From Lota lota (taxonomy: Eukaryota > Chordata > Actinopteri > Gadiformes > Lotidae), in the NCBI GenBank assembly GCA_026745465.1, contig JACYXH010000019.1, positions 67,001-131,000 of the forward strand: a stretch of DNA of 64,000 nucleotides. The letters run 5' to 3'. The notes beneath the pieces were generated by a model that searched no databases, had not been told where the DNA came from, and worked only from the letters and a program-made list of their open reading frames with translations. Positions 35,293 through 47,273 of the stretch are shown one piece after another (position 1 is the stretch's first letter; each line of letters opens with the position of its first letter). Position numbers and translations under genes: made by a program.

Positions 35293-36899
35293 ATGGGCTC
35301 CTGCTCGACACTTCGTCTATTGAAATTTTGTAAGTTTTGCGATTTTTTGATACAAGCAACTCGAAAGGTTCAAACCTAGCAGTCCTCGTCCTATATTTGT
35401 TGGACCGTTAAAGTGACCATCAAAAACATGGGTCACTCGAATATAAATATTTGCAAAGATGTGTGTGAGATGTGTGTTATGCTGTACTTCTTTTGTAATG
35501 ATGCTGTGAATCAGAAAAATACCTAAAATACGCTTGAACATTAAATCATTAACACCCTTCTCCTTGATGTGATACTTTCCCCCCCCCCAGTCTACATGTT
35601 CCTGACCCCGACCATTTGTGGCCTAGCTGTGCAACAGGAAGGCGGCTTGGTGTCGGTCGCCCTGGGCGCCAACGTGACACTGCGCTGCTTCCCGCGCAGC
35701 GATGTGGTGATGCACTTCTCCTGGTACCGCCAGAGCATGGGTGGCCCGCCTCGCCTCCTCTCCACCGTCTACAATTTCAAGCAGGAACGTCCGTCCACCG
35801 TCCAACGGTTGCGTGAGTGGCCCCGCTTTGAGGTGCACCGGGGCAACGAGGGCCTCAACCACCTGCACATCTCAGACGTGCGCTGCAACGACTCGGCCGT
35901 GTACTACTGTGGCAGCGCCCACTCCAACGTGGTGGAGTTCGGAGATGGCGTGTTCCTCCACGTAAGAGGTACTGTACCGTACTGCACCGCACGCTTGCCA
36001 ATGGGGTTACTGTTTTTCTACGTCTGTGCACATTGCGATATTGTCTTTGCCTATTACAGTGACCTATCGCTCTAATGGATTGAGTTGAGGTCTCTTAAAA
36101 ATTGTATACATTAAAATGTAACGACATAAACGTTGAAGTCGAAAAATGTAAAAGAAAATGATGTTAAATTACATCAATCAATCAGTAATAGGCATTCATT
36201 AAATATTGATTGTGGTTGGAGAACGACTAAGTCACATCAAGTGTCTAATTTATCTTGAATATCTGCCAGGAAAGATATGTTATGTTATGATCGTAAAACT
36301 TCTACCTTTAAAAATAGCAGTACTGATTATATTTATGTTTTTTACGTGCCACTAATGAATTCTGAGTGTATGAGGTGTGCCTCAGTATTGTGCACCAGTT
36401 AAATGTGCATAACTGTATACAACGTATTATTCTGGATGACAGATCTCATACATGTGGGGTTCAAATATGTGAGTTTTATGTAAAACTTATATAAATAAAA
36501 CACATCCGGGTAAAAACCAACACATTAGGACAGCATAGAACAGGACAGAACCCATTGTCTCTGACACGTTACATCTCCTCAGGTTCTGAGGACAAACCCC
36601 AGCAATTCCTTAATGGGGAACGAGGCGCGCACGGGTTCTGGTGTGACCTTTACTGCAGAACGGGACGCGCCATTGGCGGCGACGACGCTTGCCACCGCGA
36701 GGATATCCCTAAGAAGCGGTCTCCATCCGGGGTTGTTGCTGATGGCCAGGGCTGCGGACATGGCGGAGACACGTGGAACATGGAGTCACAGATGAGGGTA
36801 TTGGTGCTACTGTCAATTTGCAGAGTGGCGACCCTTTTGCTCTGCGTGAGCATCGCTGCCCTCTTTTACACGTTTAAGTGTGGACGTATAGCGAGATAG
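35293..36899 (+). CDS. NITR-like V-domain receptor, activating type
   Basis: A three-exon gene whose phases all agree (243 codons). Exon 1 (35293-35329) and the start of exon 2 form a signal peptide (MGSCSTLRLLKF, then FYMFLTPTICGLAV). Exon 2 (35591-35968) is one V-type Ig domain with VTLRCF, WYRQ, DSAVYYCGS and a J-like FGDGVFLHV. Exon 3 (36583-36899) encodes a Cys-containing stalk and a membrane segment, VLVLLSICRVATLLLCVSIA, with an arginine in its middle and a tail of only a few residues without ITIMs. A charged membrane residue plus no tail is the pattern of activating receptors that pair with an adaptor. A donor at 35962 would give a secreted form in another frame, but the membrane segment argues for my model. 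There is no second (I) domain. It lies opposite in direction to the NITRs that follow. Confidence 0.7.
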
Positions 36900-36966
36900 C
36901 CCATATATGCTTCCTGCGTTCTGTATGAACATGTATGAACACATGGCGCCATTAGAGTCAATTCAC

Positions 36967-37138
36967 CACCGCGGATGGCTAGGGTCGAAACTACACTGGA
37001 CACAAGAAGTGAATATGAATTTGTTTGTTTTTCATAAGGACAAATGCGGAGGTGAGTTGGTACTTTAAGAATATCTGATTGGACATTTAAAAGTGGTTAA
37101 AAAGACTGGTGTAGTTTAGACCCTAGCCATCCGCGGTG
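36967..37138. repeat. MITE-like element, 30-bp inverted repeats
   Basis: Arms 36967-36996 and 37109-37138 (CACCGCGGATGGCTAGGGTC...) are complementary with one mismatch, 112 bases apart. No target duplication is recognisable. Confidence 0.7.
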
Positions 37139-37418
37139 CTGGCCTAGTGTGACTGCCAAGCGACATGCAGGGGTTTTTCTAGGATTTGAGGACATTCAAG
37201 GCTTGGACCGGACTCTGTAGTGTGGTACAAATTTGGAGAAGGTAGCCCCACGCCCTGCCCCTTCTGATGTTAAAAATATTAATAATTGTTAGTAATGAGT
37301 ATTGAGTAAAAGCAGAATACTTCACAACTGCTATCATTTAACATTTATTGACGTGCTACAGTACCAGACTAGAGAAAAACTGTATACATGTTAACATTAG
37401 TTTATTGTAATAAACAAT

Positions 37419-37537
<119 letters not shown>

Positions 37538-38724
37538 TTGTAGACACATTTCATGCAGTTTAGTGCAATTACAAGCCATGCACTCTTGCTTTCCCTCTGG
37601 CGCTAACAGAACAGGTGCATGCTAAGTACTCTGAAGTAGTTGCTGCTTGGATGACACACAGAGGACCCAAAACGTACCTACATTTTTGGATCAACAATAT
37701 CATGTTATTTTCTAGGGCTTTAAATGTATGATCTGAATGACAAATAAATAGATCCAGGCTTCATTTTTGGATTATTACTATTTTTGTAAAACAAAAAAAT
37801 ACATATTTATATATATATATATATACATATTTGGGGGTTCATAAAATATTCGGGGCTGTATCCTGGGATGCCCAGGCCCAGCGTTGACACTGGCGACCTG
37901 TTACATGTTCATACAAGAGGTAGATATGAGGCTGATATCAAGACGACTTTTTCTCAATAATTCTCACTTGTGGAGGAAGCCGGGCAAACGTGTTTAAAAT
38001 GCTGATTGTGAAAAGTAATACAAATTTGTTCAAGTGTTCATGTGTCAAAGTCCAATTAAATCACACTTGGTAATTAATACCCAAAACCATATATATTTTG
38101 TTGTTTATTTTCATGTAGAATTTTCATCACATCAAGCAGGAATACATTATAAGTATTTACATTATATGAATAAAACTATAATCTACAAAATTTTGAGTGG
38201 CTGTATTTATGTGTTTTTGGTGATATAGAGAGAGACTCATCATCTCAATTTAAAGCATCCATGTGCTGATCAATCGCTGTCTCATGCATGCGTGTGTGTG
38301 TGTGTGTGTGCACACACACACACAAAATAATTACAGGAAAATATATACAACTTGTGGTAATGTGACATGAGCCATCAACTGGACATGTACTACACCCAGT
38401 TGATAGGACCATCTAGACAAAAAATAAAGAGGAAGAAATAAATTGCTATGCACGTCATTTGGACAAGGAAAGAAAATCTTCCAGCCAACAGTTGTTTTAA
38501 CATTCAACCATGCGTTAAATGTCATTCATGGGTGTTCACGTCCTTGTCTTCAAATGTACACCTAATGGAGATCTTACCTGCCTCTCTGCTTATAGTCCCG
38601 GTTCTAAAAAGAAAACTTAATGTAACGTTTGATGTAACAACGTACCACCCTTGATGAAGGAATGGAAACAATGAACTCAATGCATAATCAAATTATCAAG
38701 TCTAGTGATAGTTAACATGCATGT

Positions 38725-40303
38725 TTAATGCTTCGTGGTTGAATACACACAGAAGTCGTTTCTGTCCTCCTTAGGTATCGCTGGCTTTCCTCTCTTCTTT
38801 ACTCTAATGGCGGCGTAATGGAGGCCTTCTGCGTCTCCGACCTTAGGACAAAGGGAGGCAAAGTCGTGCTGTGAAAACTACGGACAGAGGACTACGAACA
38901 TTAAACTGATGAGTGAAGTACTCACTTGCGCTCGGAAAGTGGGAGAAACTGACTCTTCTGTTTGGGCGCCTAAGAAATAAAACAAAGAAAATGGAGTGGT
39001 GCCTGACATTCTGATTGATCGTCTGCAGAATTTGACTAATATATCAAAACAGTAAGAGAAATGCAATACCTTGGCTGGACATTCTCTTCTTCATCTTGTA
39101 CAAAGCGGAAGCCAGGATGACCACCAGAAAAGTGGTAAGCACCAAAGCAGCAGCCATGCCATACACCAAGTGGGGGGATTGTAACCTCTCTGCAGAGGAT
39201 AAGCAATTAGCAACACATTTAGTGGAAGACAAAATTACAAAACCCCCTCCCATCAATGGGGAGAATAATAGCTACCAAAAGCGTGACCCACCATTCTTCC
39301 TCTCGGCGCCACCACTTCCAAACAGAATAACTCCACAAGAGACAACGGCACAGTAAAATGTTTCTGGTTCCGATTGAGATCGAATGTCGCCCTCCCTTTG
39401 GAAGTCATACACACAAGTTCTAGTTGTATTCTCAGGGCCCTTCTCACAACGATTATCCCCGCCTCCAGCATTGTAAAGAATCCCAGGTTTGGACTCTGTT
39501 GAGCTTCTGAACCAGAAGACCCTCTGCTCTTCATGGCAGTTTGCAGTCTGAACACTGCATCTAACAGTCAGTGTGTCTTGGAGTTGGAGACCCTCTGGAT
39601 GGACGACCACTTGGACGGTGGCCCCCGGAGTCTTAATACTGAGGAAAACACCCTTTGAAAATGTAAAGTCAAGCGAATAGGAGCTTGCACAGATATAACT
39701 GCCTGAGTCTGAGGGCTGTAAATCTGAGATCGTCCAGTTAAGCGTGCCGTTTTCTGATCGGAAGGAGATGCGCTGGTTTTTCTGGAATTCTTGATGATAA
39801 CGGGCTATCTTGCTGGATTCTATATAGGACGATATCATCCGTGGATTATGTCCGAGCATTTGCCGATACAAGTAAAACTTGACTGATTCGGTACCTTCCA
39901 AAGGGCATTGAAAAGATACTGGCTCCCCAACGTTTCGTGATATCAGGCCATACTTTTGGGGTTCAGATGAGAGTAGTTTTACTGCGTCCCCATAATCTAC
40001 AGTGAAATAGAATATAACAAAACAATTATAAGAACAATTTATTTGAATATTAAATTTAAATTTAAATAAAATAAATTCAAAAGTAAATTTGAATTTAATG
40101 TGATGTGAATATATATATATTAAAATACACTAAATCTAAATATTTTATGTAGTTTAATGTATAAAACAACAACAATCATCTAAAGTGAACACATAGTAAA
40201 CAGTCCAAAAAGTACAACATACATTTTAAATATGAGTGAAAAGATTACCTGTTTTCCAAAAGAATAGAAGAATCAGAGTGATATATAACATCAGAGACAT
40301 CAT
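38725..40303 (-). CDS. novel immune-type receptor A, inhibitory, complete
   Basis: A five-exon cell-surface receptor of the fish NITR family (355 codons, all phases agree). Exon 1 (40303-40249) is the signal peptide, MMSLMLYITLILLFFW. Exon 2 (39996-39292) holds a V domain (VSFQC, FYLYRQ, SGSYICASS) and an I domain (LTVRCSVQTANC, VFWFR, FYCAVVSC, J-like FGSGG). Exon 3 (39189-39070) is the membrane segment, GMAAALVLTTFLVVILASAL. Exon 4 (38969-38926) is a 15-residue linker. Exon 5 (38868-38725) contains the ITIM LHYAAI (residues 324-329) and a second tyrosine in CVYSTT. ITIMs recruit SHP phosphatases in related receptors. No lesion seen. Exons 1-3 are almost identical to those of gene B at 46.0-47.3 kb. 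Confidence 0.88.
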
Positions 40304-43300
40304 TGTGTGTCAATATCAGTCGAATGAAAATAATGCTTGCATGTCAGCCTCTCTTCTGAAACCAGTGTGTTTTGATTGGCCAAATCTGTTCATGTGTTAA
40401 AGCCTTATTTAGGCAACATGGATCACATGTTACCTGTCCGCCCAAAATAATACATTCAAACACTTGAAAACGGAAACAAACCCATCTTTTCAAATAGCAG
40501 ATATAGGGTTTAAGATGCAATAAATTTCCTTAAACATAAACTAATTTCCCATTTTGAATGCAATCATTTTACATTGTGATATGACTAGTATTCTATAAAC
40601 ATTTTCACAGGCACATATACCTCACATTGTATTTATAGGAAAATAAACATGATTATTACATGGTATTGTAGTAATCATAAACTGTTTAGATCCTCTTTAG
40701 ACCCGTTGGTAATTTTCAGAGATAGATAAGTCCAGTTGATGAGAAAGCTTAATTTGAGTCCTTAAAATAAGGAGAGCGCGTTGAACTCATAAAGTGGTAA
40801 AGCGTTGCCTTACCACTGATGAAAAGGGATGCAAATCGGCAGGGATTTCACAATAAGATACAACAAGAATTTTTGAGTGCAGATACGATATGTATTGCGA
40901 TTCTGTAAATATCGTGATTCTGTAAGTATTGCTATATACCAATGTTTGCATGTGATTTTATCATTGTGTAGTTTAAGGTATATATTGAGGTTTGGTTTCT
41001 ACAGGTCAGTCTGTTTCTGCCATTGTTTTTCACTGAACGTTGCCAAACAGAACATAATGTAGTGGATGCAAAGTGACTATAGGCAAATACAGGGTGGTAT
41101 AGTGAACCATTAGTTTAATTCCACTAAGATTAAATTGACTTTCTGGCAAAAAAAAATTCAACCTTATGATACAGATATTGCGGAAGCAAAGAATGGCGAT
41201 ACTCACGTTACTCGTTTTACCCCCCAACCCCATTGATAAAATGATTTGCAAAGATTAATATGATAAAAATGTAAAAAGAAAATGGTTCGTATTGTGCCTA
41301 AAAACCATAGAGGGATTGCAATATAGGCCCCTTAACATTAAGCTACAGAAGCAGTGATGGGTGAGAGTAGATAAGTGGATGTTCGGGGGCCTATCAGGGT
41401 TTGTGATCTCTGTGATCTTAGATGGGACTTGGATACACATCTTCCTTGACCACATTCACTTCCCAGCCAGCCACTTGTACTATTCACTATAAGTGCACCT
41501 GCAGAGTACAGACCAGTTCGGGCCATACACAAAACCTAAAGATAGATGTGCACCGAATTATTTAAATTTTGTGGTTCAGTTATTCAGGAGTCCTTCAGAA
41601 GAGCATATCAAATAAATTAAAAAAGAAACCCCACATGTTAGTGGTTTGCATTGCAGTTCGGTTCAAGTCAGGCTCTCTGACTCTCTTTTGGGCCCCCAGG
41701 CCTCCACCAAACAGGTTGTTCAGGAGCTGCTAGCTTTTTGAAGTTCCTTGATGCAAATATGCATGGATATTTTAAAGTATGTAATAAACAGGAATGCTCT
41801 TTTTATTTTGTATTCAGGTTCTGGTGCAAGGACTTTTTAAATCCTTAACTCCCTTTAAAAGTGGCTATATTAAAACATGATTATTATAATTATTATGATA
41901 ATCATACTGCAATTGCCTCCAGGTCTGGCATCCTTGATCTGTCCATGTTTTAGGATGACTTGGAAGGTTAACATCGTTTAAAAGACAGGGCTCTTGGTTT
42001 CAGTATGATAGTATGTAAAGACACTAAACGCATACTGGCTTATTATTTTACAGCCCCACCTCTAACTGTGAATGATCAAAGTATCCTATTGGCTTGCATC
42101 ATAGATAGCAAAAACACTGGTACATTTCCTCCTGTTCTATGGTGATCAGGTTGTTTCTGTGAAAATTTATTTTTAGTGTCAACACATATTTCCACGTACT
42201 CGTGTACATTTAACGGCCAATGAAACTGAAACTTCTTTCACGTTAAAGGCACTGTACTGCTGAGATCCAGCAGCATGGTAAACCAGAGTGTAGGACCAGG
42301 AACGATCTCACCACTGTTGCTTTGTTTGGGTTATTAATTTTCAATGCTGCTTGTTTGTGTTCCTTTTCTTTTTGCTTAATCGTGTGTACATAACATCTGT
42401 TTCCCCCGGACTATTGCTCACCTCGATTAATGTACTTTTTGTTGTTTTGTGTTTCTGAGACTCTAGAATCGTATGGTGCACCCAGCGAGCAGGGGGATTC
42501 ACCGGTATAGAACCCATCTTCACTCCACATCCCGACTATTTGTTTCTTTGCTTTGTGTGTGTGTGTGTGTGCGATGAAGTAAAGCTGAGTAGACTGTCCC
42601 ATTTATAACTCCCCCTGTATGTAGCTGTTGGCCACTGGTTGCCTCTTGTGTCCCATATTTGTTTTCTTTATTGGTTAGAGTTCCTGTTGTTTGATATGTA
42701 TAATAATAAATGTATTAAAAAAATTCACATCTCTGCTCCCCATTGCCATACCTGCGTTTTGGAACATTGTTCTTGGGAACCCTTTTATACATATACTGTC
42801 ATATTAGTTTTTTATATTTATATTTCCTTGATTTAATAACAAGGTGGCTTTGTCTACATCAATTTAACACCTTGCCACCTTACATTCGAAAGCAGACATA
42901 CAATCATAAACAATTTTAAGTATCATATAATTACCCTGATAGTAAGGCAAGGAAACCATGGTATAGCTCAGCAAGAAAACATTTATTTGCGCATTAAACA
43001 ACATGTTTGCAAAATGACTCTGAATATGTTTATTGACTTTGTAACTGCAGGAAGCAGGCACAACTTTCCATTGCATCTAGCAAACATTTGGCCGATTGTT
43101 GGATGACAAGAAATTGCTGTTTAAGGGGGGCCCAGAGTTTCCTGTGTCAAGGTTCCACTACCACAGGAAACTGCTACCGTGTCATACACCTCTACTAACC
43201 CACACTTAACCACACATGTATGTTTTTATAAAGTATGGGTTGGGGTGACCGTTTAATTGGCCTTTGGGGATTTTCAGTAGCATATTTATGTTTTTGTTCA

Positions 43301-43775
43301 TATGTCTCGTTGATGGCTTTTCCCTGTCCATTTGATACAGTCTCATAAGCAGCCCATGCGAATGTATCAAACAAACTGGTGATCAGTTGTGGTACTTTAG
43401 TCATTCTGAAAACAAATCCATCAAGACACTGAACTCTTAGACCATCTGTTGAGCACAAACTGTTCTCGTGACATGTTTTTATTTATTTATATAAAGGGAT
43501 AATGGACAGTCCATGACTATCCCAGAGTTTGCAAGCTAGCTGAATTTCACTAGCAGTCTCTTGGCAGTTGAATCCACAAGATAATTATTGCAGTGAAGGT
43601 TATAATTCTGACGGGTACAGATAATAAAAATTGCATCATACAAAACTAATGAAAAGCACTTTCCATTTAAAACATTACCTCATAGATTATTTTTTATGGA
43701 ATATTCTATGATATAATATAATCATCATGCCCAGCTAACAGTATGAAGTTTTGCAGCAATGATTGATTTAGCCGC
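40304..43775. other. duplicated flank of NITR A
   Basis: No gene seen. 40304-42265 matches 47274-49130 and 42866-43775 matches 49570-50375 (clearly diverged, unlike the nearly identical exon block). About 600 bp at 42266-42865 have no counterpart and may be an insertion. Confidence 0.6.
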
Positions 43776-46700
43776 TCAGTGGTCTTGAACTGCAGAGTAG
43801 AGGCATTCGGTCTCCACGTTGTCACTTTGGCCTCTACGTCGGCTGTTCTTCGCACTTACAGCAATGTACAGGAGATTGTGCACCTGAGGGCCATGCTAAT
43901 CATTAACCATTGTGACACATTAGAGAAGAGTAAAAAAACACAGATATTTTTTTTTTTGGCTGAGCTCTAGTAAGGTGGGGGGCATGTTATCCCCATGGTT
44001 ATGACCCATGGCAACTTTGTGATACTTTTTTAGTACCTTCGTAGTGTATGAGCGTTATAATGAGAAACGCTGTACATAAAATGCTTCACACACAGTGGCG
44101 TTATACTATATATATATACTGTTCGGGAGGCCTAACCTTCTCTCGTATCTCGATTTTGATGAAGTTGATCAAAATCAACCGCAGCTTAGACGGAGCTCCA
44201 CACATCCACACACTGCTGGGTTATACTACAAGTGAACGTGAACATCAAAATTACCTACTGCTCAGGCGGAGCCTGACACATTCTCACACACCGTGGTGTT
44301 TGACAATAAGAGTCAGAGAAGCATAAGCTTCTCTTGGACGCTACAATCAACATAAAACACTTCCCTGACGGGGCTCTACAAATCCACACACACCTCGCCG
44401 CCAGTGTCCCTTCTTAGTGACGTCAAACAATACACTAAAAGGCACTTTGACGTCACGAAAATAACGTTACCTGCTTTCGGAGCAGAGTGGAATGTTCACA
44501 AACTGTTTGCAAAAACAGGATTTTACTCCTGTTTTCTCTAAATAAGTCTTACTTCAGTAACATTAATACAGTGTCATGGATAACTAGGTTGTGGGTCATA
44601 TAAGACATATTACCACATTTTAAATGCAACAAGGATTTTGGGTTCACTTCCACTTTAAATGTGTATTATGTCAACCATTTTCTGCTGCTTGGGGTCGCTC
44701 ATTCAAAACAATAACAAAATACATAGTTTGATGACGTTGTGGAGTAACGTGGAATCATGACAGATGTGGTCTTAATCCCCATTGCATCAATACAGTTGTA
44801 TTCAGTCACGTTATGTAATTTCATTCTAATTAAATCACCACAAGTAACATAACATTAACTTGCTAACTTAACACTGGATGAGTCGACTACCCAAACAGCA
44901 GTATATAATGTTATGTGGGGTAGCCCAGCGCTGTTATACCTGGTAATACCATCTTACTAAAAATAACATTATGAGCGTGTTGATCGTTGTTGTAACTAAT
45001 AACGTTACTGCACACATGGAAGTGTTTCCCACAACATTTGATTCTACTTGTGGTGGTAGCTGACGGGAAGGTTGAAAGTGTTTTTTTGGGGTGTTTTATT
45101 TTTTTGTTGGAAAGATATTGGATTTTCAACAGATATTCACGCTCTGAATTACAGCGAACTAAAGACGCGATCATGAGTCCCGTGTGACTAGCGGTGTATA
45201 CCTGCCGAGGGGATATTGAAATATACCAATAAATTAGGTCTACTAGATTACTGTTTTCGTGGGTTTCCACAAAAGTTAGAGGTTACAGGGCATTTGACGC
45301 AATTGACAAGTGACCGGGCCGTAACCTTGAATTAAGCGACATATTTCTCTGGGTTTAAATATTGTGGGAAACAATTAGGATAATATAGGTCCATAATTCA
45401 ACAAAATATATAAAAAAGGTCCAGTAGTTTTTTTAGATATGATACATGTGGTAGTGTGTGTGGAGGGTGGCTGGTTTAAGCAGCCTCACCTGGCCCGAGC
45501 CAGACTGATTGGACTCTGGGGCTGGGTGAGGCTGCACACCTGTTGCAAATTGAGCAATCAGTGTGCACAGGTTAAACCAGCCACCACCACACACACTCAG
45601 GAAGAGCTCTCCGGCATGGCAGCATGGAGCACCAGCTACATGCCTCATTATATGCAACCATTACAATAAACCGGATTCAACATCACCACCCTCTGTCCAA
45701 TTGCTTGGAGGAGCCCGAGGAAAGTCACCTAGGTGGAGTATGGGAGCCACCTAGGTGGCGTGTAGTATGGACATTGCTACAATACATATTATATCTAAGT
45801 ATGCTTTTAAAGTTTTTTGAGTTGCTCACCCTTTCCTTGGCAGCAGTACTGCTTCTGCATTCCATAACCTCCCCTGTGAGTGAAACAAATGGCAGTACCA
45901 GCACAACCTTTTACAGTATTTACATTTACATTTAGGGCATTTATCAGACGCTTTTATCGAAAGCGACTTACAATAAGTAAATTTGTCAGAATAAAGAATA
46001 TTTGACACAAATATCAAAATAGTAAGAGATGTGCAATACCTTGGCTGGACATTCTCTTCTTCATCTTGTACAAAGCGGAAGCCAGGATGACCACCAGGAA
46101 AGTGGTGAGCACCAAAGCAGCAGCCATGCCATACACCAAGTGGGGGGATTGTAACCTCTCTGCAGACGGCAAGCAATTAGCAACACATTTAGTGGAAGAC
46201 AAAATTACAAACCCCCCTCCCATCAATGGGGAGAATAATAGCTACCAAAAGCGTGACCCACCATTCTTCCTCTCGGCGCCACCACTTCCAAACAGAATAA
46301 CTCCACAAGAGACAACGGCACAGTAAAATGTTTCTGGTTCCGATTGAGATCGAATGTCGCCCTCCCTTTGGAAGTCATACACACAAGTTCTAGTTGTATT
46401 CTCAGGGCCCTTCTCACAACGATTATCCCCGCCTCCAGCATTGTAAAGAATCCCAGGTTTGGACTCTGTTGAGCTTCTGAACCAGAAGACCCTCTGCTCT
46501 TCATGGCAGTTTGCAGTCTGAACACTGCATCTAACAGTCAGTGTGTCTTGGAGTTGGAGACCCTCTGGATGGACGACCACTTGGACGGTGGCCCCCGGAG
46601 TCTTAATACTGAGGAAAACACCCTTTGAAAATGTAAAGTCAAGCGAATAGGAGCTTGCACAGATATAACTGCCTGAGTCTGAGGGCTGTAAATCTGAGAT

Positions 46701-47273
46701 CGTCCAGTTAAGTGTGCCGTTTTCTGATCGGAAGGAGATGCGCTGGTTTTTCTGGAATTCTTGATGATAACGGGCTATCTTGCTGGATTCTATATAGGAC
46801 GATATCATCCGTGGATTATGTCCGAGCATTTGCCGATACAAGTAAAACTTGACTGATTCGGTACCTTCCAAAGGGCATTGAAAAGATACTGGCTCCCCAA
46901 CGTTTCGTGATATCAGGCCATACTTTTGGGGTTCAGATGAGAGTAGTTTTACTGCGTCCCCATAATCTACAGTGAAATAGAATATAATAAAACAATTATA
47001 AGAACAATTCATTTGAATATTACATTTAAATTTAAATAAATTAAATGACAAGTAAATTTGAATTTAATGTGATGTGGATATAATATATATAAAAATACAC
47101 TCAATCTAAATATTTTATGTAGTTTAATGTATAAAATAACAACAATCATCGAAAGTGAACACATAGTAAACAGTCCAAAAAGTACAACATACATTTAAAA
47201 AATGAGTGAAAAGATTACCTGTTTTCCCAAAATATAGAAGAATCAGAGTGATATATAACATCAGAGACATCAT
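43776..47273 (-). CDS. chimeric novel immune-type receptor B, inhibitory
   Basis: Five exons, 347 codons, open and in phase throughout. Exons 1-3 (47273-47219, 46966-46262, 46159-46040) are near-identical to NITR A: signal peptide, V domain, I domain and membrane segment. Exons 4 (45873-45830) and 5 (43895-43776) are instead homologous to the tail exons of NITR C (50667-50624 and 50500-50378). Exon 5 carries the ITIM LLYIAV (residues 316-321) and an ITIM-like CLYSAV (339-344). Intron 3 contains a common teleost repeat (45906-46002) right at the change of homology, and intron 4 is enlarged by about 1.8 kb of inserted repeats. Whether the transcript is spliced as modelled needs RNA evidence. 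Confidence 0.7.
43970..45797. other. repeat-rich insertion in intron 4 of NITR B
   Basis: The matching intron of NITR C is about 120 bp; here about 1.8 kb of extra sequence is present. It includes diverged 100-120 bp repeats with ACACATCCACACACTG-type cores at 44085-44400, and an inverted repeat near 45455-45600 (GGGTGGCTGGTTTA / TAAACCAGCCACC). No coding exon is supported. Confidence 0.6.
45906..46002 (-). repeat. common teleost repeat at the NITR breakpoint
   Basis: Read on the minus strand, GTAAGTCGCTTTCGATAAAA followed by GCGTCTGATAAATGCC is the well-known tail of very abundant fish repeats. It sits exactly between sequence matching NITR A and sequence matching NITR C. Confidence 0.75.

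Noticed and set aside
35623..35868. Minus-strand open frame opposite the V exon
   Set aside because: A shadow of the V-domain exon; the plus-strand frame has the Ig motifs and matching splice phases.
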